DNA of 59,826 nt from a virus: positions 1 through 59,826 of IMG/VR virus record IMGVR_UViG_3300042362_000235. One strand, 5' to 3'. The notes beneath the pieces are model-generated. The model was not told the DNA's origin. It saw only the letters and a list, made by a program, of their open reading frames with translations, and searched no databases. A program made the position numbers and the translations under genes. The first letter of the stretch is position 1. The number at the start of each line of letters is the position of its first letter. This document shows, in pieces, positions 38,998 through 49,100 of the stretch.

Positions 38998-40365
38998 GTG
39001 GCGGCATTCCAGAGTGGCTTCTCGATGGGCGCGGCCCTGTACCAGCAGGCGCAGGCCAACAAGGAGCGCGACGAGCAGCGCAAGGCCCAGGAGGAGGAGC
39101 GCAAGCTGCGCATGGAGCAGCTTCGGCTCGGCCTGGACACGCAGCGCGCTGCCGTCACACGCGAGCAGGAGCGCGCGGCGCTGCTGCGCGGCATGCGCGA
39201 CTTCGCCACCGGTGTGGACCCCGCGGCGACCAGCACGGCCCTCAACGCCGACTTCGACCAGGCGCTGGCCGCATCCGACGCTGCGGTGAAGGCCGAGAAC
39301 GCCGCCCGCGTGCAGGGCGTCGCGCCGGAAGCTGCGCCGGCGATGCCGGCGGTGCGCGGCGGCTCGAACGCGGCCAACGAGGCGGCGCTGACCGTGCGCA
39401 ATGCCGTGGACCCGACCGCGCCCGAGTACCGCCAGGGCATGAACCGGCGCATGCTGGATCTGGCGCTGTTCGACGGCAACACCCAGGCTGCGCAGACGCT
39501 GCAGACCGAGGGGCGCAAGATGGCCGACGACGACCTCGTGGCGGCCAAGGTCAAGGAGTACAAGGGCACCGACGAGCAGATCGGCGCCACCGCGATGTGG
39601 CTCAACGAGACGAGCAAGCGCATCACGATGGGCGACGCGGACAAGAACGGGCTGGTGCGGGTGTCCGTGGTCGGGCCGGATCGGCGCGCCGAATTCCTCA
39701 AGCTCTCGCGCGCCGACCAGGCGCGTCTCTACGCCGCCGGGCACCTGCTGGAGCGCAACCCCGAGCAGGCGCTGCAGATGATGGCCGGCATCAACAAGAC
39801 GCTGGCCGAGGCGGTTGCCGCCGAGAACAACCTGACCTCGCTGCTGGCGGGCAACACGAACGACGTGGCATCGAAGGGCCAGAGCATGACCCTGGCGCGC
39901 AACGCCGACTCGCGCGCGGGCGCCGCAGTGACCGATGCGCGCACCGAGCGCGATCGGGTGCAGAAGGAGGCCCAGGCCCGGGCCGATGCGGCGGTGGCGC
40001 TCTACAAGGAGCAGAACCCGAACGCGACGCCAGCCCAGCTGGAGGCGGTGCGCCGCGGCGTGATGCCGACGGCCGAGAAGGTGCAGTCCGACTTCAAGCC
40101 CGACGCCATTGGCGCCGGCGGGACGGTGGTGCAGCGCGAGCCGGACGGCTCGCTGACCGTCACCCGTGTCGACCAGCAGGGCAAGACGGCGCCGGCCGTG
40201 CGGGTGCCGCGGCCTGGCGCGCAGGCGGCGCAGCCGCGCCCGAATGCGTCCGCTGCGCTGCCGCCGGTGGACAAGCGCGTGGTCGGTCAGGTCTACGACA
40301 GCCCGCGCGGGCCGGTCATCTGGCGCGGCACTGGCTGGGAGTTGGTCAACAAGCCCGCTCCGTAA
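38998..40365 (+). CDS. Internal virion/ejection protein
   Basis: A 455-residue protein starting at GTG 38998. It is nearly all helical and charged, with MGAALYQQAQANKERDEQRKAQEEERKLRMEQLRLGLDTQ at the start, AADQARLYAAGHLLERNPEQALQMMAGINKT-like segments in the middle and a Pro/Ala linker to a C-terminal PPVDKRVVGQVYDSPRGPVIWRGTGWEL module. It sits between the S74 protein and the giant polyvalent protein, where podoviruses encode proteins injected with the DNA. Function by context. Confidence 0.75.
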   Translation: MAAFQSGFSMGAALYQQAQANKERDEQRKAQEEERKLRMEQLRLGLDTQRAAVTREQERAALLRGMRDFATGVDPAATSTALNADFDQALAASDAAVKAENAARVQGVAPEAAPAMPAVRGGSNAANEAALTVRNAVDPTAPEYRQGMNRRMLDLALFDGNTQAAQTLQTEGRKMADDDLVAAKVKEYKGTDEQIGATAMWLNETSKRITMGDADKNGLVRVSVVGPDRRAEFLKLSRADQARLYAAGHLLERNPEQALQMMAGINKTLAEAVAAENNLTSLLAGNTNDVASKGQSMTLARNADSRAGAAVTDARTERDRVQKEAQARADAAVALYKEQNPNATPAQLEAVRRGVMPTAEKVQSDFKPDAIGAGGTVVQREPDGSLTVTRVDQQGKTAPAVRVPRPGAQAAQPRPNASAALPPVDKRVVGQVYDSPRGPVIWRGTGWELVNKPAP

Positions 40366-40380
40366 CAAGCATGGCACCGT
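40361..40380 (+). repeat. Repeated intergenic element, copy 6
   Basis: CGTAACAAGCATGGCACCGT begins at the end of the preceding gene and ends 30 nt before the giant-protein ATG. It is followed by a perfect GGGTCT...AGACCC hairpin. Confidence 0.62.
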
Positions 40381-40410
40381 CCGTGGGTCTAGTTTCAGAC
40401 CCCGGCGGCA

Positions 40411-43400
40411 ATGACCAAGCTCCTCTCCGACGATCAACTGCTGGGTCAGCAGACCCTTCTGTCCGACGATGATCTGCTGACGCCTGCCGCCGAGGGGAAG
40501 CCCGCTGCGCCAGCGCGCGCGATCGTGCCCGACCTGACCGTTGGCAGCGCGCTGCTCGACGCCTTTGCTGGTGCGCTGCAGATCGGCCCCGTGGCGGTCA
40601 AGGGCGTGGCCGACGTGGCCCGCCTAGCCACGGGCGACCGCGTGGGTCGCGGCGTGTCGCAGGCGATGGACAAGGGCATGACCGCCATCCGCGACGAGGT
40701 GGGCTCCGAGCGTGCGCGCGTCCAGCGCGCCAACTTCGAGGCCGACATGGACGACGATTCGGTCGGCATCGGCGAGACGCTGGCCCGCAACAAGGGTGCG
40801 CTGGCCGACCAGATCCTGCCGACCATCGGCAGCATGTTCCTGCCGGTGGGTGTGGCCAACGCCGCCACGAAGCTCGCCACGGTCGGCCAGACCGCCCAGG
40901 CGCTCGACAAGGCGGCGCTGGCGGCCCGCGTGGCCCGCGTGCAGCAAGCGGCTGGTGTTGGCACCGTCGCCGCGCAGAACGCGGCCTCGACGTTCGCGGA
41001 ACTGGTCGACAAGGGCGAGTCGCTGGAGAACGCCTATCTGGCGGCGGGCATCACGGTGCCGTTCTCGGTGGTGGCCGGGGTGCTCACCCGCGGTGGCGCC
41101 GAGGGCGCCATCACGCGCACGCTGACGGGCACCCAGGCTGCGAGGGCCGGCGTCAAGCAGTTCCTGGGCGCCACGGCGCGCGAGGGTGCGCAGGAGTCCG
41201 GCGAGGAGCTTGGCCAGATCGTGGGCGAGGCCGTCGGCACCGGCGAGGTGCCCAGCCTGACCGGCGCCGGCAAGCAGCTTGCCGTGGCTGGCGTGCTGGG
41301 TGCGGCAATGGGCGGCGGTGTCGATGTGGCGACCCAGGCTGGCGCGCTCACCAAGCCGAAGCCGACTGTCGCCCCTCCGGCGCCCCCGGCGCCTCCCGCA
41401 CCGCAGCCGGCCGCCACAGTTGACCCGCTGGTGCGTCTGGCGGAACTGGACGTGCTGGCGCGCGCGCGCAACCTCACCGCGGACGAGCAGGCCGAGCGTG
41501 CGCGGCTGGCTGGCTCGCTGGACAACGAGGACACGGCTGCGCCGCCTGCCGTTGCGCCCGCAACCCCCGCAGCAGATGGCACAAGCCTGCTGCCGGCAGC
41601 GGGCTCGGATGCCCCAGGCGCAGCTCCGGGAGCCGAAAGCGCAACCGGGGACGCGGACACCGAACTCCAGAACCGTGACCGCGCCCGCGCTGCCTCGATC
41701 GCGCAGATGCAGAACATCGCGGCGCGCCCGGACTACCTGCGCCTCGGCCCCAGCCGCACGCCCGACTCCGGCGCGCCGATGGTGTTCGCCCCGGGCGATG
41801 ACACGACCGCCATCCCGCCGGCAGCGTTCGGCCGCGAGGACGTGGCCGTCATGTCGGACGGCCAGCGCGTGCCGTTCCGGTATGCCGTGGTCGACGCCGC
41901 GCTGCTGCAGCCCAGCAACTTCGCGGACGGCACGACCAACCCGGTGTTCAGCCGGCGCACCCCGGGCACGCTGATCGCGCTGAACAACGGCCGCAGCGCC
42001 GGCCTGCGCGAGGCCTGGAGACGCGGCACGACCGATGCCTACAAGGCCGAGATGGTGGCCGACGCGGCCAACCACGGCGTCGACCTGGCCGCCATCGCCA
42101 GCGTGCGCAACCCGGTGCTGGTGCGGGTCTACAGCGAGCAGTCCAACACCGCGAACATGGGTGCGCGCAGCCAGGGCCAGGGGTTGGGCATGTCGCCGGC
42201 GGAACTGGCGCGCCAGGATGCGCAGCTGATCGACGGCAGCGTGCTGGCGGTTTGGCAGGGCGGCGACGTGACGGCTGCCGCCAACCGCGACTTCGCGCGA
42301 GCGTTCGTCGGCAAGCTGGTGGGCGCCGGCCAGGACGTGGCCGGCATGGTCACCGACAACGGCGAACTGTCGCCGGCCGGGCGCACGCGCATTCAGGCGG
42401 CGATGGCGCAGGCCGCATATGGCGATGCGGACCTGATCGGGGAGATGTTCGACTCCACCGACACCGACATCAAGACCATCGGCGAAGCACTCAAGGTCGC
42501 GGCCGGCACCTGGGCCAACATGCGCGACTCCGCGCGCACGGGGGTCATCGTTCCGACGGCCGACATCACCCCGGCGCTGCTGGGTGCGGTCAACCTGATC
42601 CGCCGGGCACGGCAGGAGCGCAAGAGCCTGTTCGACCTGACGCGGCAGACCGACATCGCCACCGGGCAGACGCCCGACCCACAGGTGCTGCAGGCCCTGC
42701 GGCTGTTCTACGGCGGCGAGTTCTACAGCCGCCCGCTGGGCCGTGACCGCGTGGCCGGCCTGTTGGAGGAGTACGCCCGGCTGGCCGCCGGGGCGACCCA
42801 GGATGGCGGGCTGTTCGGCACCACGCCGACGCCGGCCGATGTGCTGGCGGCCGTCACCAACAAGGTCGAGCAGGATGGACAAGTCACTCAACCAGCCGCG
42901 CAACCTGCCGGCACCGGCACCAGCATCAGCCAACCCGATGGGAACGGCGATCCTCGGGGCGCTTCTGGTGCGCGAGGGGCAGCGGGACCGCGACCCGGCG
43001 ATGACCAGGGCGGGGCACAAGCTGCTGCGGGCGGCCGAGGACAACTGGATCAGCCCGGTGCCGCCGGACAAGCGGCTGCCCCGGTAGCGGCGCCGCCCGC
43101 ACAGCCGGGCTACGACGCCCGGCGCGCGGATCGACGCCAGCGCATCGCCCAGGCCAAGACCAAGGACGAGGCGCAGGCCGTTCTTCAGGAGGAGTACCGG
43201 GACACCGAGCGCCACTTCGAGGGCACCAGCGGGCTCGAGAGCGCAGTGCGCGCCCGCGGCCGGGAGCTTGACGGCGAGGCGGCTGCCAGACAGCGCGAGG
43301 CGGATGCCCGCAAGCGGCTGGATGCCGGCGAGTGGGTCGAAGACGACAACCTCAGCCGCCTCTACCGGCAGACCCTTCTGCGCGGCACGGTCCAGGCCGA

Positions 43401-46134
43401 CGAGGCCAATCGAAAGCGCTTCGAGGACGCAATGGCGGCGGCTCGCGCTGCCAACCCCGGCTTCGAGTACGAGGCCACGCGAGAGCAGGGCGCCTCGTGG
43501 GACATGGACCGCGACGTGGTGCGCTTCCGCAAGAAGGACGGGCCGGATGGCGCGGGTGCCGCGGCACCTTCCGCGCCGCTGTTGACCGCGCAGACTCCCG
43601 ACGAGCTGCAGGCCAAGGCCGAACGCGAGGCCGCGGCGCAGAAGGCGCAGGAAGACGAGCAGCGGCGCCTGGCCGACAAGGCCCGCGCTGACGCGCAGCG
43701 GGACGACTTCACGCTGACCGGCTCGGACCGGCCGGCCGACGCGGCCGGGCAGAACGACATCTTCGGGAACTCGCCCGCGCCGACCTCGGACAGCGACGGG
43801 CTCGACGCGATGTTCGCAGACGTGCTTGATGAGGAGCTCGGCAAGGGCAAGCCAGCCGACGCCGCACCCGCACCTGCGCCAGCGCCAGCGCCCACGCCAG
43901 CAGAAGGCGCCCGCACCGCAGGCCAAGCCGCGGCGTCCGCGGCGCAGAACGTCGGCCAGGGCCTGACCAATGCCATTGACGGCCTGGGCGCGCTGTTCGG
44001 AGGCAAGAGCCCGGGCCGGCTGGGCTCCGGCCCGACGTTCGACGAGGAGACCTACGCCAAGGCCAAGCCGCTGTTCCAGGCGGCCCTGGCCAACTTCCAG
44101 GATGCCGCCAGCGACATCAAGGAGGCCATGCGCGCGATCGTGCGCATGGTGCTGGACAAGTTCGGCGAAGACGCCGCACGCAACATGCAGCCCTACGTGG
44201 TGCGCTTCATCCGCGACGTGCGCGACGGGGTGGTGGCGCTCGCCGGGACGCGCAGCGCGGCGCAGGACACCCCCGCTGCGGCGGCTGACGCGGCGGCCGA
44301 GCCGCCGCAGGCGGCCCAGGACCACGCTCGCGACCTGGGCGGTCGTGTGGTCTGGTTTCGCGGTGACCTGGCGCTGATCCAGGGCTACTCGATGCTGTCG
44401 GGCGACCCGGTGTTCGCCGCTGCCAAGGGCAGCACCCGCACGCGGGTGGACATCAGCAGCTACACCGGCAATGCCTTCACGGCACAGGAGCGCGCCGAAC
44501 TGCTGGCGGCTCGCGCCGATGCACTGCGCGCCGACGCCGACGCCGAGGCCCGCAACCCCGACGGTCCGTTCACCGACGGCCAGCGCCTGGTGTTCGCTGA
44601 CGACATCAGCGAGCGCGTGGTCAACGTCATCCGCGGCTGGGTGCCGTTGCTCGGCCTGGAGGGCGTGCGCATCGTCGTGACGACGCCGCAGTCCGGCGCC
44701 ACGATGGCCCGCAACCTCGTCGGCCGCTTCTGGCGGATCGGCAAGGCCAGCCTGGGCGGCGGCAACATTAACGGCGTGATGCAGCCGCTGGGCAAGGGCG
44801 ACTATCACATCGCCATGCGCCCGGGCGTCTCCGTGCTGAAGCAACTAGAGGTCGCGGCCCACGAGCTCGGGCACATCGTCGAGCGCGAGGCGCTGGCGTC
44901 TGCCTTGCCGGAAGTGCAGACGGCGATCCGCGCCGAGCACGCGCGCTGGCTGGAGGCCAACCGGCGCGGCCCGGCGATCGACATGGCCCGCGCCATGCGC
45001 GCGTTCCGCTCGGGGCGCACGGCCGGCGATTTCGGCAGCCGCGCGGGCGATGAAGCCGACGCCTACTGGCGCTCGTTCGGTGAGTGGTTCGCGGATCAGG
45101 TCTCGCGCTGGGCGACCACCCAGGACAAGCCGCTGACCGTCGTCGAGCAGTTCTTCCAGCGGCTCGCCGCGCGGCTGCGCAACTTCTTCGTCGGTGAGCG
45201 TGCGCGCTTCCAGCCGACTGCATCCGTGTCCGCCTGGCTGGACTCGCTGGCCAAGACGGTGCCGCCTCCGGGCGACCTCGCCAACGACGTGAACCCGCCC
45301 GCGCAAGAGACCCCCGCTGCGGCGGCTGACGCGGCGGCCGGCTCGGCGCAAAATGCCAGCCCGAGCCCGCAGGAGCCCGTCAATGCAGACCCTCTACAGA
45401 CCCAGCAGCTACCCGCCGGAAGTGCGCCGCAAGATCAAGTCGATGCCGCCGCTGGCGACCGAGATCGCCAACCGGTGGATGCTGGGATGGCCCAAGCGGG
45501 TGAAGGCGCTGCTGGCGGCGGGCGAGTACCTGCCGGCGCTCAAGGCGCAGGAGGAGCAGGAACGTCGGGTGCTGGCGGACGAGACGGCCAGGCATCTGGC
45601 GCGCCACGAGATCGCGCAGGAGTGGGGCCTGAGCCTGGAGCCGCCGGAGACTTCGACCTCGACGGGCAGGACATCGGAACCGGAGGACTGACCCGCAAGT
45701 ACCGCGACAACATCGCGGCCATCAAGATCATCAAGGCCCTCGAAGCCGAGGGCCGGCCCTCGACGGCCGACGAACGGCGCGCGCTGGCGCGCTACGTCGG
45801 ATGGGGCGCCCTCAAGGGGGTGTTCGACCCGGCCAACAAGCAGTGGACCAAGCAGCACGCCGAGCTGCGTGCACTGCTGACAGATCGAGAGTGGGATGCC
45901 GCCAAGGCATCGACGCTCAACGCGCACTACACCAGCCCGGTGGTGGTCAAGGCCATGTATTCGGTGCTCGAGCGGCTGGGCGCAACCCGCGGCCGGGTGC
46001 TGGAACCCTCGGTGGGCTCGGGCAACTTCTTCGGCCTGATGCCCAAGTCGATGCGCGCGACGGCGCAGCTGTTCGGTGTGGAGCTCGACCCGATCACGAG
46101 CCGCATCGCGGCCGGGCTGTACCCCTCGGCCTAG
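40411..46134 (+). CDS. Giant DarB-like polyvalent virion protein, N-terminal part up to an amber codon
   Basis: A 1907-residue frame that ends at TAG 46132-46134 and continues in the same frame to 57378. Residues about 45-330 contain hydrophobic stretches, suited to a membrane-interacting ejected protein. Residues about 410-815 resemble the DdrB-like ParB domain (FRYAVVDAALLQPSNF...TLIALNNGRSAGLREA...ARSQGQGLGMSPAELARQDA). A zincin metallopeptidase has HELGH at residues 1484-1488. From about 1810 an N6-adenine methyltransferase begins (RYVGWGALKGVF), with motif I EPSVGSGNFFG at 1865-1875. Such proteins are injected with phage DNA and are thought to protect it from restriction, as P1 DarB does. 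Confidence 0.85.
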   Translation: MTKLLSDDQLLGQQTLLSDDDLLTPAAEGKPAAPARAIVPDLTVGSALLDAFAGALQIGPVAVKGVADVARLATGDRVGRGVSQAMDKGMTAIRDEVGSERARVQRANFEADMDDDSVGIGETLARNKGALADQILPTIGSMFLPVGVANAATKLATVGQTAQALDKAALAARVARVQQAAGVGTVAAQNAASTFAELVDKGESLENAYLAAGITVPFSVVAGVLTRGGAEGAITRTLTGTQAARAGVKQFLGATAREGAQESGEELGQIVGEAVGTGEVPSLTGAGKQLAVAGVLGAAMGGGVDVATQAGALTKPKPTVAPPAPPAPPAPQPAATVDPLVRLAELDVLARARNLTADEQAERARLAGSLDNEDTAAPPAVAPATPAADGTSLLPAAGSDAPGAAPGAESATGDADTELQNRDRARAASIAQMQNIAARPDYLRLGPSRTPDSGAPMVFAPGDDTTAIPPAAFGREDVAVMSDGQRVPFRYAVVDAALLQPSNFADGTTNPVFSRRTPGTLIALNNGRSAGLREAWRRGTTDAYKAEMVADAANHGVDLAAIASVRNPVLVRVYSEQSNTANMGARSQGQGLGMSPAELARQDAQLIDGSVLAVWQGGDVTAAANRDFARAFVGKLVGAGQDVAGMVTDNGELSPAGRTRIQAAMAQAAYGDADLIGEMFDSTDTDIKTIGEALKVAAGTWANMRDSARTGVIVPTADITPALLGAVNLIRRARQERKSLFDLTRQTDIATGQTPDPQVLQALRLFYGGEFYSRPLGRDRVAGLLEEYARLAAGATQDGGLFGTTPTPADVLAAVTNKVEQDGQVTQPAAQPAGTGTSISQPDGNGDPRGASGARGAAGPRPGDDQGGAQAAAGGRGQLDQPGAAGQAAAPVAAPPAQPGYDARRADRRQRIAQAKTKDEAQAVLQEEYRDTERHFEGTSGLESAVRARGRELDGEAAARQREADARKRLDAGEWVEDDNLSRLYRQTLLRGTVQADEANRKRFEDAMAAARAANPGFEYEATREQGASWDMDRDVVRFRKKDGPDGAGAAAPSAPLLTAQTPDELQAKAEREAAAQKAQEDEQRRLADKARADAQRDDFTLTGSDRPADAAGQNDIFGNSPAPTSDSDGLDAMFADVLDEELGKGKPADAAPAPAPAPAPTPAEGARTAGQAAASAAQNVGQGLTNAIDGLGALFGGKSPGRLGSGPTFDEETYAKAKPLFQAALANFQDAASDIKEAMRAIVRMVLDKFGEDAARNMQPYVVRFIRDVRDGVVALAGTRSAAQDTPAAAADAAAEPPQAAQDHARDLGGRVVWFRGDLALIQGYSMLSGDPVFAAAKGSTRTRVDISSYTGNAFTAQERAELLAARADALRADADAEARNPDGPFTDGQRLVFADDISERVVNVIRGWVPLLGLEGVRIVVTTPQSGATMARNLVGRFWRIGKASLGGGNINGVMQPLGKGDYHIAMRPGVSVLKQLEVAAHELGHIVEREALASALPEVQTAIRAEHARWLEANRRGPAIDMARAMRAFRSGRTAGDFGSRAGDEADAYWRSFGEWFADQVSRWATTQDKPLTVVEQFFQRLAARLRNFFVGERARFQPTASVSAWLDSLAKTVPPPGDLANDVNPPAQETPAAAADAAAGSAQNASPSPQEPVNADPLQTQQLPAGSAPQDQVDAAAGDRDRQPVDAGMAQAGEGAAGGGRVPAGAQGAGGAGTSGAGGRDGQASGAPRDRAGVGPEPGAAGDFDLDGQDIGTGGLTRKYRDNIAAIKIIKALEAEGRPSTADERRALARYVGWGALKGVFDPANKQWTKQHAELRALLTDREWDAAKASTLNAHYTSPVVVKAMYSVLERLGATRGRVLEPSVGSGNFFGLMPKSMRATAQLFGVELDPITSRIAAGLYPSA
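42875..43087 (+). CDS. Small ORF nested out of frame in the giant gene
   Basis: A 70-residue ORF in another frame: MDKSLNQPRNLPAPAPASANPMGTAILGALLV, then REGQRDRDPAMTRAGHKLLRAAEDNWISPVPPDKRLPR. Its composition is normal for a protein, whereas the giant frame here is a low-complexity Gly/Ala/Gln linker. That contrast suggests the small frame is the selected one. The ribosome-binding site is weak. Function unknown. Confidence 0.52.
   Translation: MDKSLNQPRNLPAPAPASANPMGTAILGALLVREGQRDRDPAMTRAGHKLLRAAEDNWISPVPPDKRLPR
44269..44299 (+). repeat. 31-bp direct repeat, left copy
   Basis: Identical to 45310-45340 over 31 bp. Both encode TPAAAADAAA in linkers of the giant protein, one on each side of the metallopeptidase module. 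Confidence 0.85.
45310..45340 (+). repeat. 31-bp direct repeat, right copy
   Basis: Identical to 44269-44299. The two copies lie 1041 bp (347 codons) apart in the same frame, so recombination between them would delete the zincin domain without a frameshift. Confidence 0.85.
45383..45691 (+). CDS. Second small ORF nested out of frame in the giant gene
   Basis: A 102-residue ORF with ATG 45383 behind GGAG at a 7-nt spacing. It reads MQTLYRPSSYPPEVRRKIKSMPPLATEIANRWMLGWPKRVKALL, then AAGEYLPALKAQEEQERRVLADETARHLARHEIAQEWGL. This looks like a real helical protein. The giant frame over the same DNA is a low-complexity Gly/Ala/Arg linker. It may have been inserted into the giant gene at a linker. 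Function unknown. Confidence 0.6.
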   Translation: MQTLYRPSSYPPEVRRKIKSMPPLATEIANRWMLGWPKRVKALLAAGEYLPALKAQEEQERRVLADETARHLARHEIAQEWGLSLEPPETSTSTGRTSEPED

Positions 46135-49100
46135 GTGCGCAACCAGGGCTTCGAGGACTTCGATGTTCCGGGCGGCTTCTTCGACATCGCGATCGGCAAC
46201 CCGCCGTTCGGCAACGAGCCGCTGGCGGACATGCACAGCAGCCCGTACAGCGGCTGGTCGATCCACAACTACTTCTTCGCCAAGACCATCGACAAGCTGC
46301 GCCCGGGTGGCGTGATGGTGATGGTGGTGTCGCACAACTTCCTCGACGCCCAGGACAGCAAGGCGCGGCAGTGGATTGCCAAGCGCGCACGTCTCGTGGG
46401 TGCCGTCCGGCTGCCGCGCACCGCGTTCATGGAAAACGCCGGCACCGAGGTGGTGACGGACATCATCGTGTTCCAGAAGACCACGGCGGGCGAGAGCGCG
46501 CCGAACTGGCTGGACATAGGCGAGCAGCGCAACGCGAACCCGAAGACGGGCGACGTGGTGGCGCACCGCGTCAACCGCTACTTCCTGGACAACCCAGGCA
46601 GCGTGCTCGGCACGCCCGGCGCCGGCGGCACCATGTACCGGCCGAACGAATACACGGTGGAGCCCGTCGGCAATCTCGAGGATGGGCTGGCCCGCTGGGC
46701 GCAGACGCTGCCCGAGAACATCTTCGTGCCCATCGACCGCACTGAGCAGATGCAGGCCGACGAGGTGCCGGAGGGCGTGAAGGTCGGCAGCTTCTTCGTG
46801 GCCGGCGACGGCTCGGTCAAGATCCGCGCCCAGGACGAGGCCGGCGAGCGGCGGGCGACTTCCTGGGCGGCGCCCAACGAGAAGGCGGCGCTGCGAGTCA
46901 AGGGCATGATCCGGCTGCGCAACGCGCTTCGCGCGCAGATGCGCCTGGAGCGTTCGCCGCAGGCCAACGAGCAGCAGATCGAGGCGCACCGGCGCGACTT
47001 GAACCGCTTCTACGACGAGTTCCAGAAGGACTACGGCTACGTCAACGACCCGACGAACCGCCGGCTGTTCCTCGACGACACCGAGGCCAGCCTCCTGCTG
47101 GCGCTGGAGTTCGACTACGACCGCGGGATGAGCGAAGCGGCGGCGGCGCGCGAGGGCGTGGAGCCGCGCAAGCCGTCGGCGAAGAAGGCGGACATCTTCA
47201 AGCGTCGGGTGCTGTTTCCGCCGCAGGACGGCATGGTGGTGACCAGCGCCCGCGACGCGATGCTGGCGAGCCTGAATTTCCGCGGCACGCTGGACATGGC
47301 CTACATGAGCCGGCTGTACGGCAAGGATGAGGCGGCGATCGTGGCCGAGTTGGGCGATCTGGTGTTTGCCGAACCCGGCGGCCGGATCGTGACGGCCGAC
47401 GAGTACCTGTCCGGCGACGTGAAGACCAAGCTGGCGCAGGCCGAGGCGGCGGCGCGGGACGATGCGGGCCTGCGGCGCAACGTGGAGGCGCTGCGCAAGG
47501 TCATCCCCGAGGACAAGCGGCCCAGCGAGATCCACGCCGCCATCGGCGCCAAGTTCATTGCCGGCGGCGTGCTCGAGCAGTTCGCCAAGATCATCAGCGG
47601 CGCCGACGTCCGGGCGCACTACGTGTCCAGCCTGGGCCGCTGGCTGGTGTCGGTGACCGGCAACCCCGATGCGACCCTCAACCGCGGCAAGTGGGGCACG
47701 GCGCGCATGCCGGCGCTCGAGATACTGGATGCCACCATCGCCGGCAAGTCGGTGGTGGTGACGGACACGCATCGCAACGGCGACGGCTCGACGACGACGA
47801 CGGTCAACGAGAAGGAGACCGAGGCCGCGCGGGACAAGCAGCGCGCCATCCAACAGGAGTGGCAGACCTGGCTGTGGTCCGACCCGGATCGCGCATCGCG
47901 CATCGCGGCCGACTACAACGAGCAGATGAACCGCTGGGTGGACCGCCGCTACGACGGCTCGCACCTGACGCTGCCCGGCAAGGTGCCCGACGAGGTGATC
48001 GGGCTGCTGCCGCACCAGAAGAACGGCGTCTGGCGTGCGCTGCAGTCGCGGCAGATCCTCCTCGACCATGTGGTCGGTGCGGGCAAGACCTTCCAGATGG
48101 TCAGCATCGCCATGGAGTTGCGCCGCACGGGCGTGGCCCGCAAGCCCCTGTTTGCGGTGCCGAATCATCTGACGCTGCAGTGGTTCAGCGAGTTCGCGCG
48201 GCTGTACCCCGGTGCCAACGTGCTGGCGGCCACGCCGGACGACTTCGCCAAGGGCAACCGCGAGAAGTTCTTCTCCAAGATCATCACCGGCGACTGGGAT
48301 GCGGTCATCGTCGGGCACTCCTCGCTCAAGAAGATCGCGCTGCCGCCGGAGACTGAGCGCGCGGTGCTCGAGGAGCAGGTGCGCGAGATCAGCGACGCCA
48401 TCGAGCAGATGAAACGCGCCCGCGGCGACTCTCGCATCGTCGGCGACATGGAGCGCATCAAGCGCACCCTCGAGGCGAAGATGAAGACCAAGCTCGCGGC
48501 GCTCGGCTCCCGCGACAAGGTGGTCACGTTCGACGAACTGGGTGTCGACGCCTTCTTCGTCGATGAGCTGCACGAGTTCAAGAACCTGTTCTACACGTCG
48601 ACGATGGACCGCGTGCCCGGGATGGGCAACCCCAACGGCTCTGACAAGGCGTTCGACCTGTTCGTCAAGTTGCAGTGGATGTTCAACACCCTCGGCAAGC
48701 AGGCGCCGATCGTAGGCGCGACGGGCACGCCGGTGAGCAACTCCCTGGTGGAGATGTTCAACATGCAGCGCTTCATGCAGTACCCGCTGCTCAAGGAGGA
48801 GGGGCTGCACGTCTTTGATGCCTGGGCGCGCCAGTTCGGCAGCGTCGAGAACGTCTACGAGGTGTCGCCCTCGGGCACGGGATACCGCAGCAGCACCCGC
48901 TTCTCGAAGTTCAAGAACCTCGGCGCGCTGATGGCGCACTACAACGCCTTCGCGGACGTGGTGACGCTGGACGACCTGAAGTCGCAGGAGGAGGCAAGGG
49001 GCAGCAAGTTCCCGGTGCCGCGCATCCGTGGTGGCCGGCCTACGGTGGTGGTGGCCGACCGCTCGCCGCAGGTGGCGTCTTTCATGGGCGTGCCGCAGCT

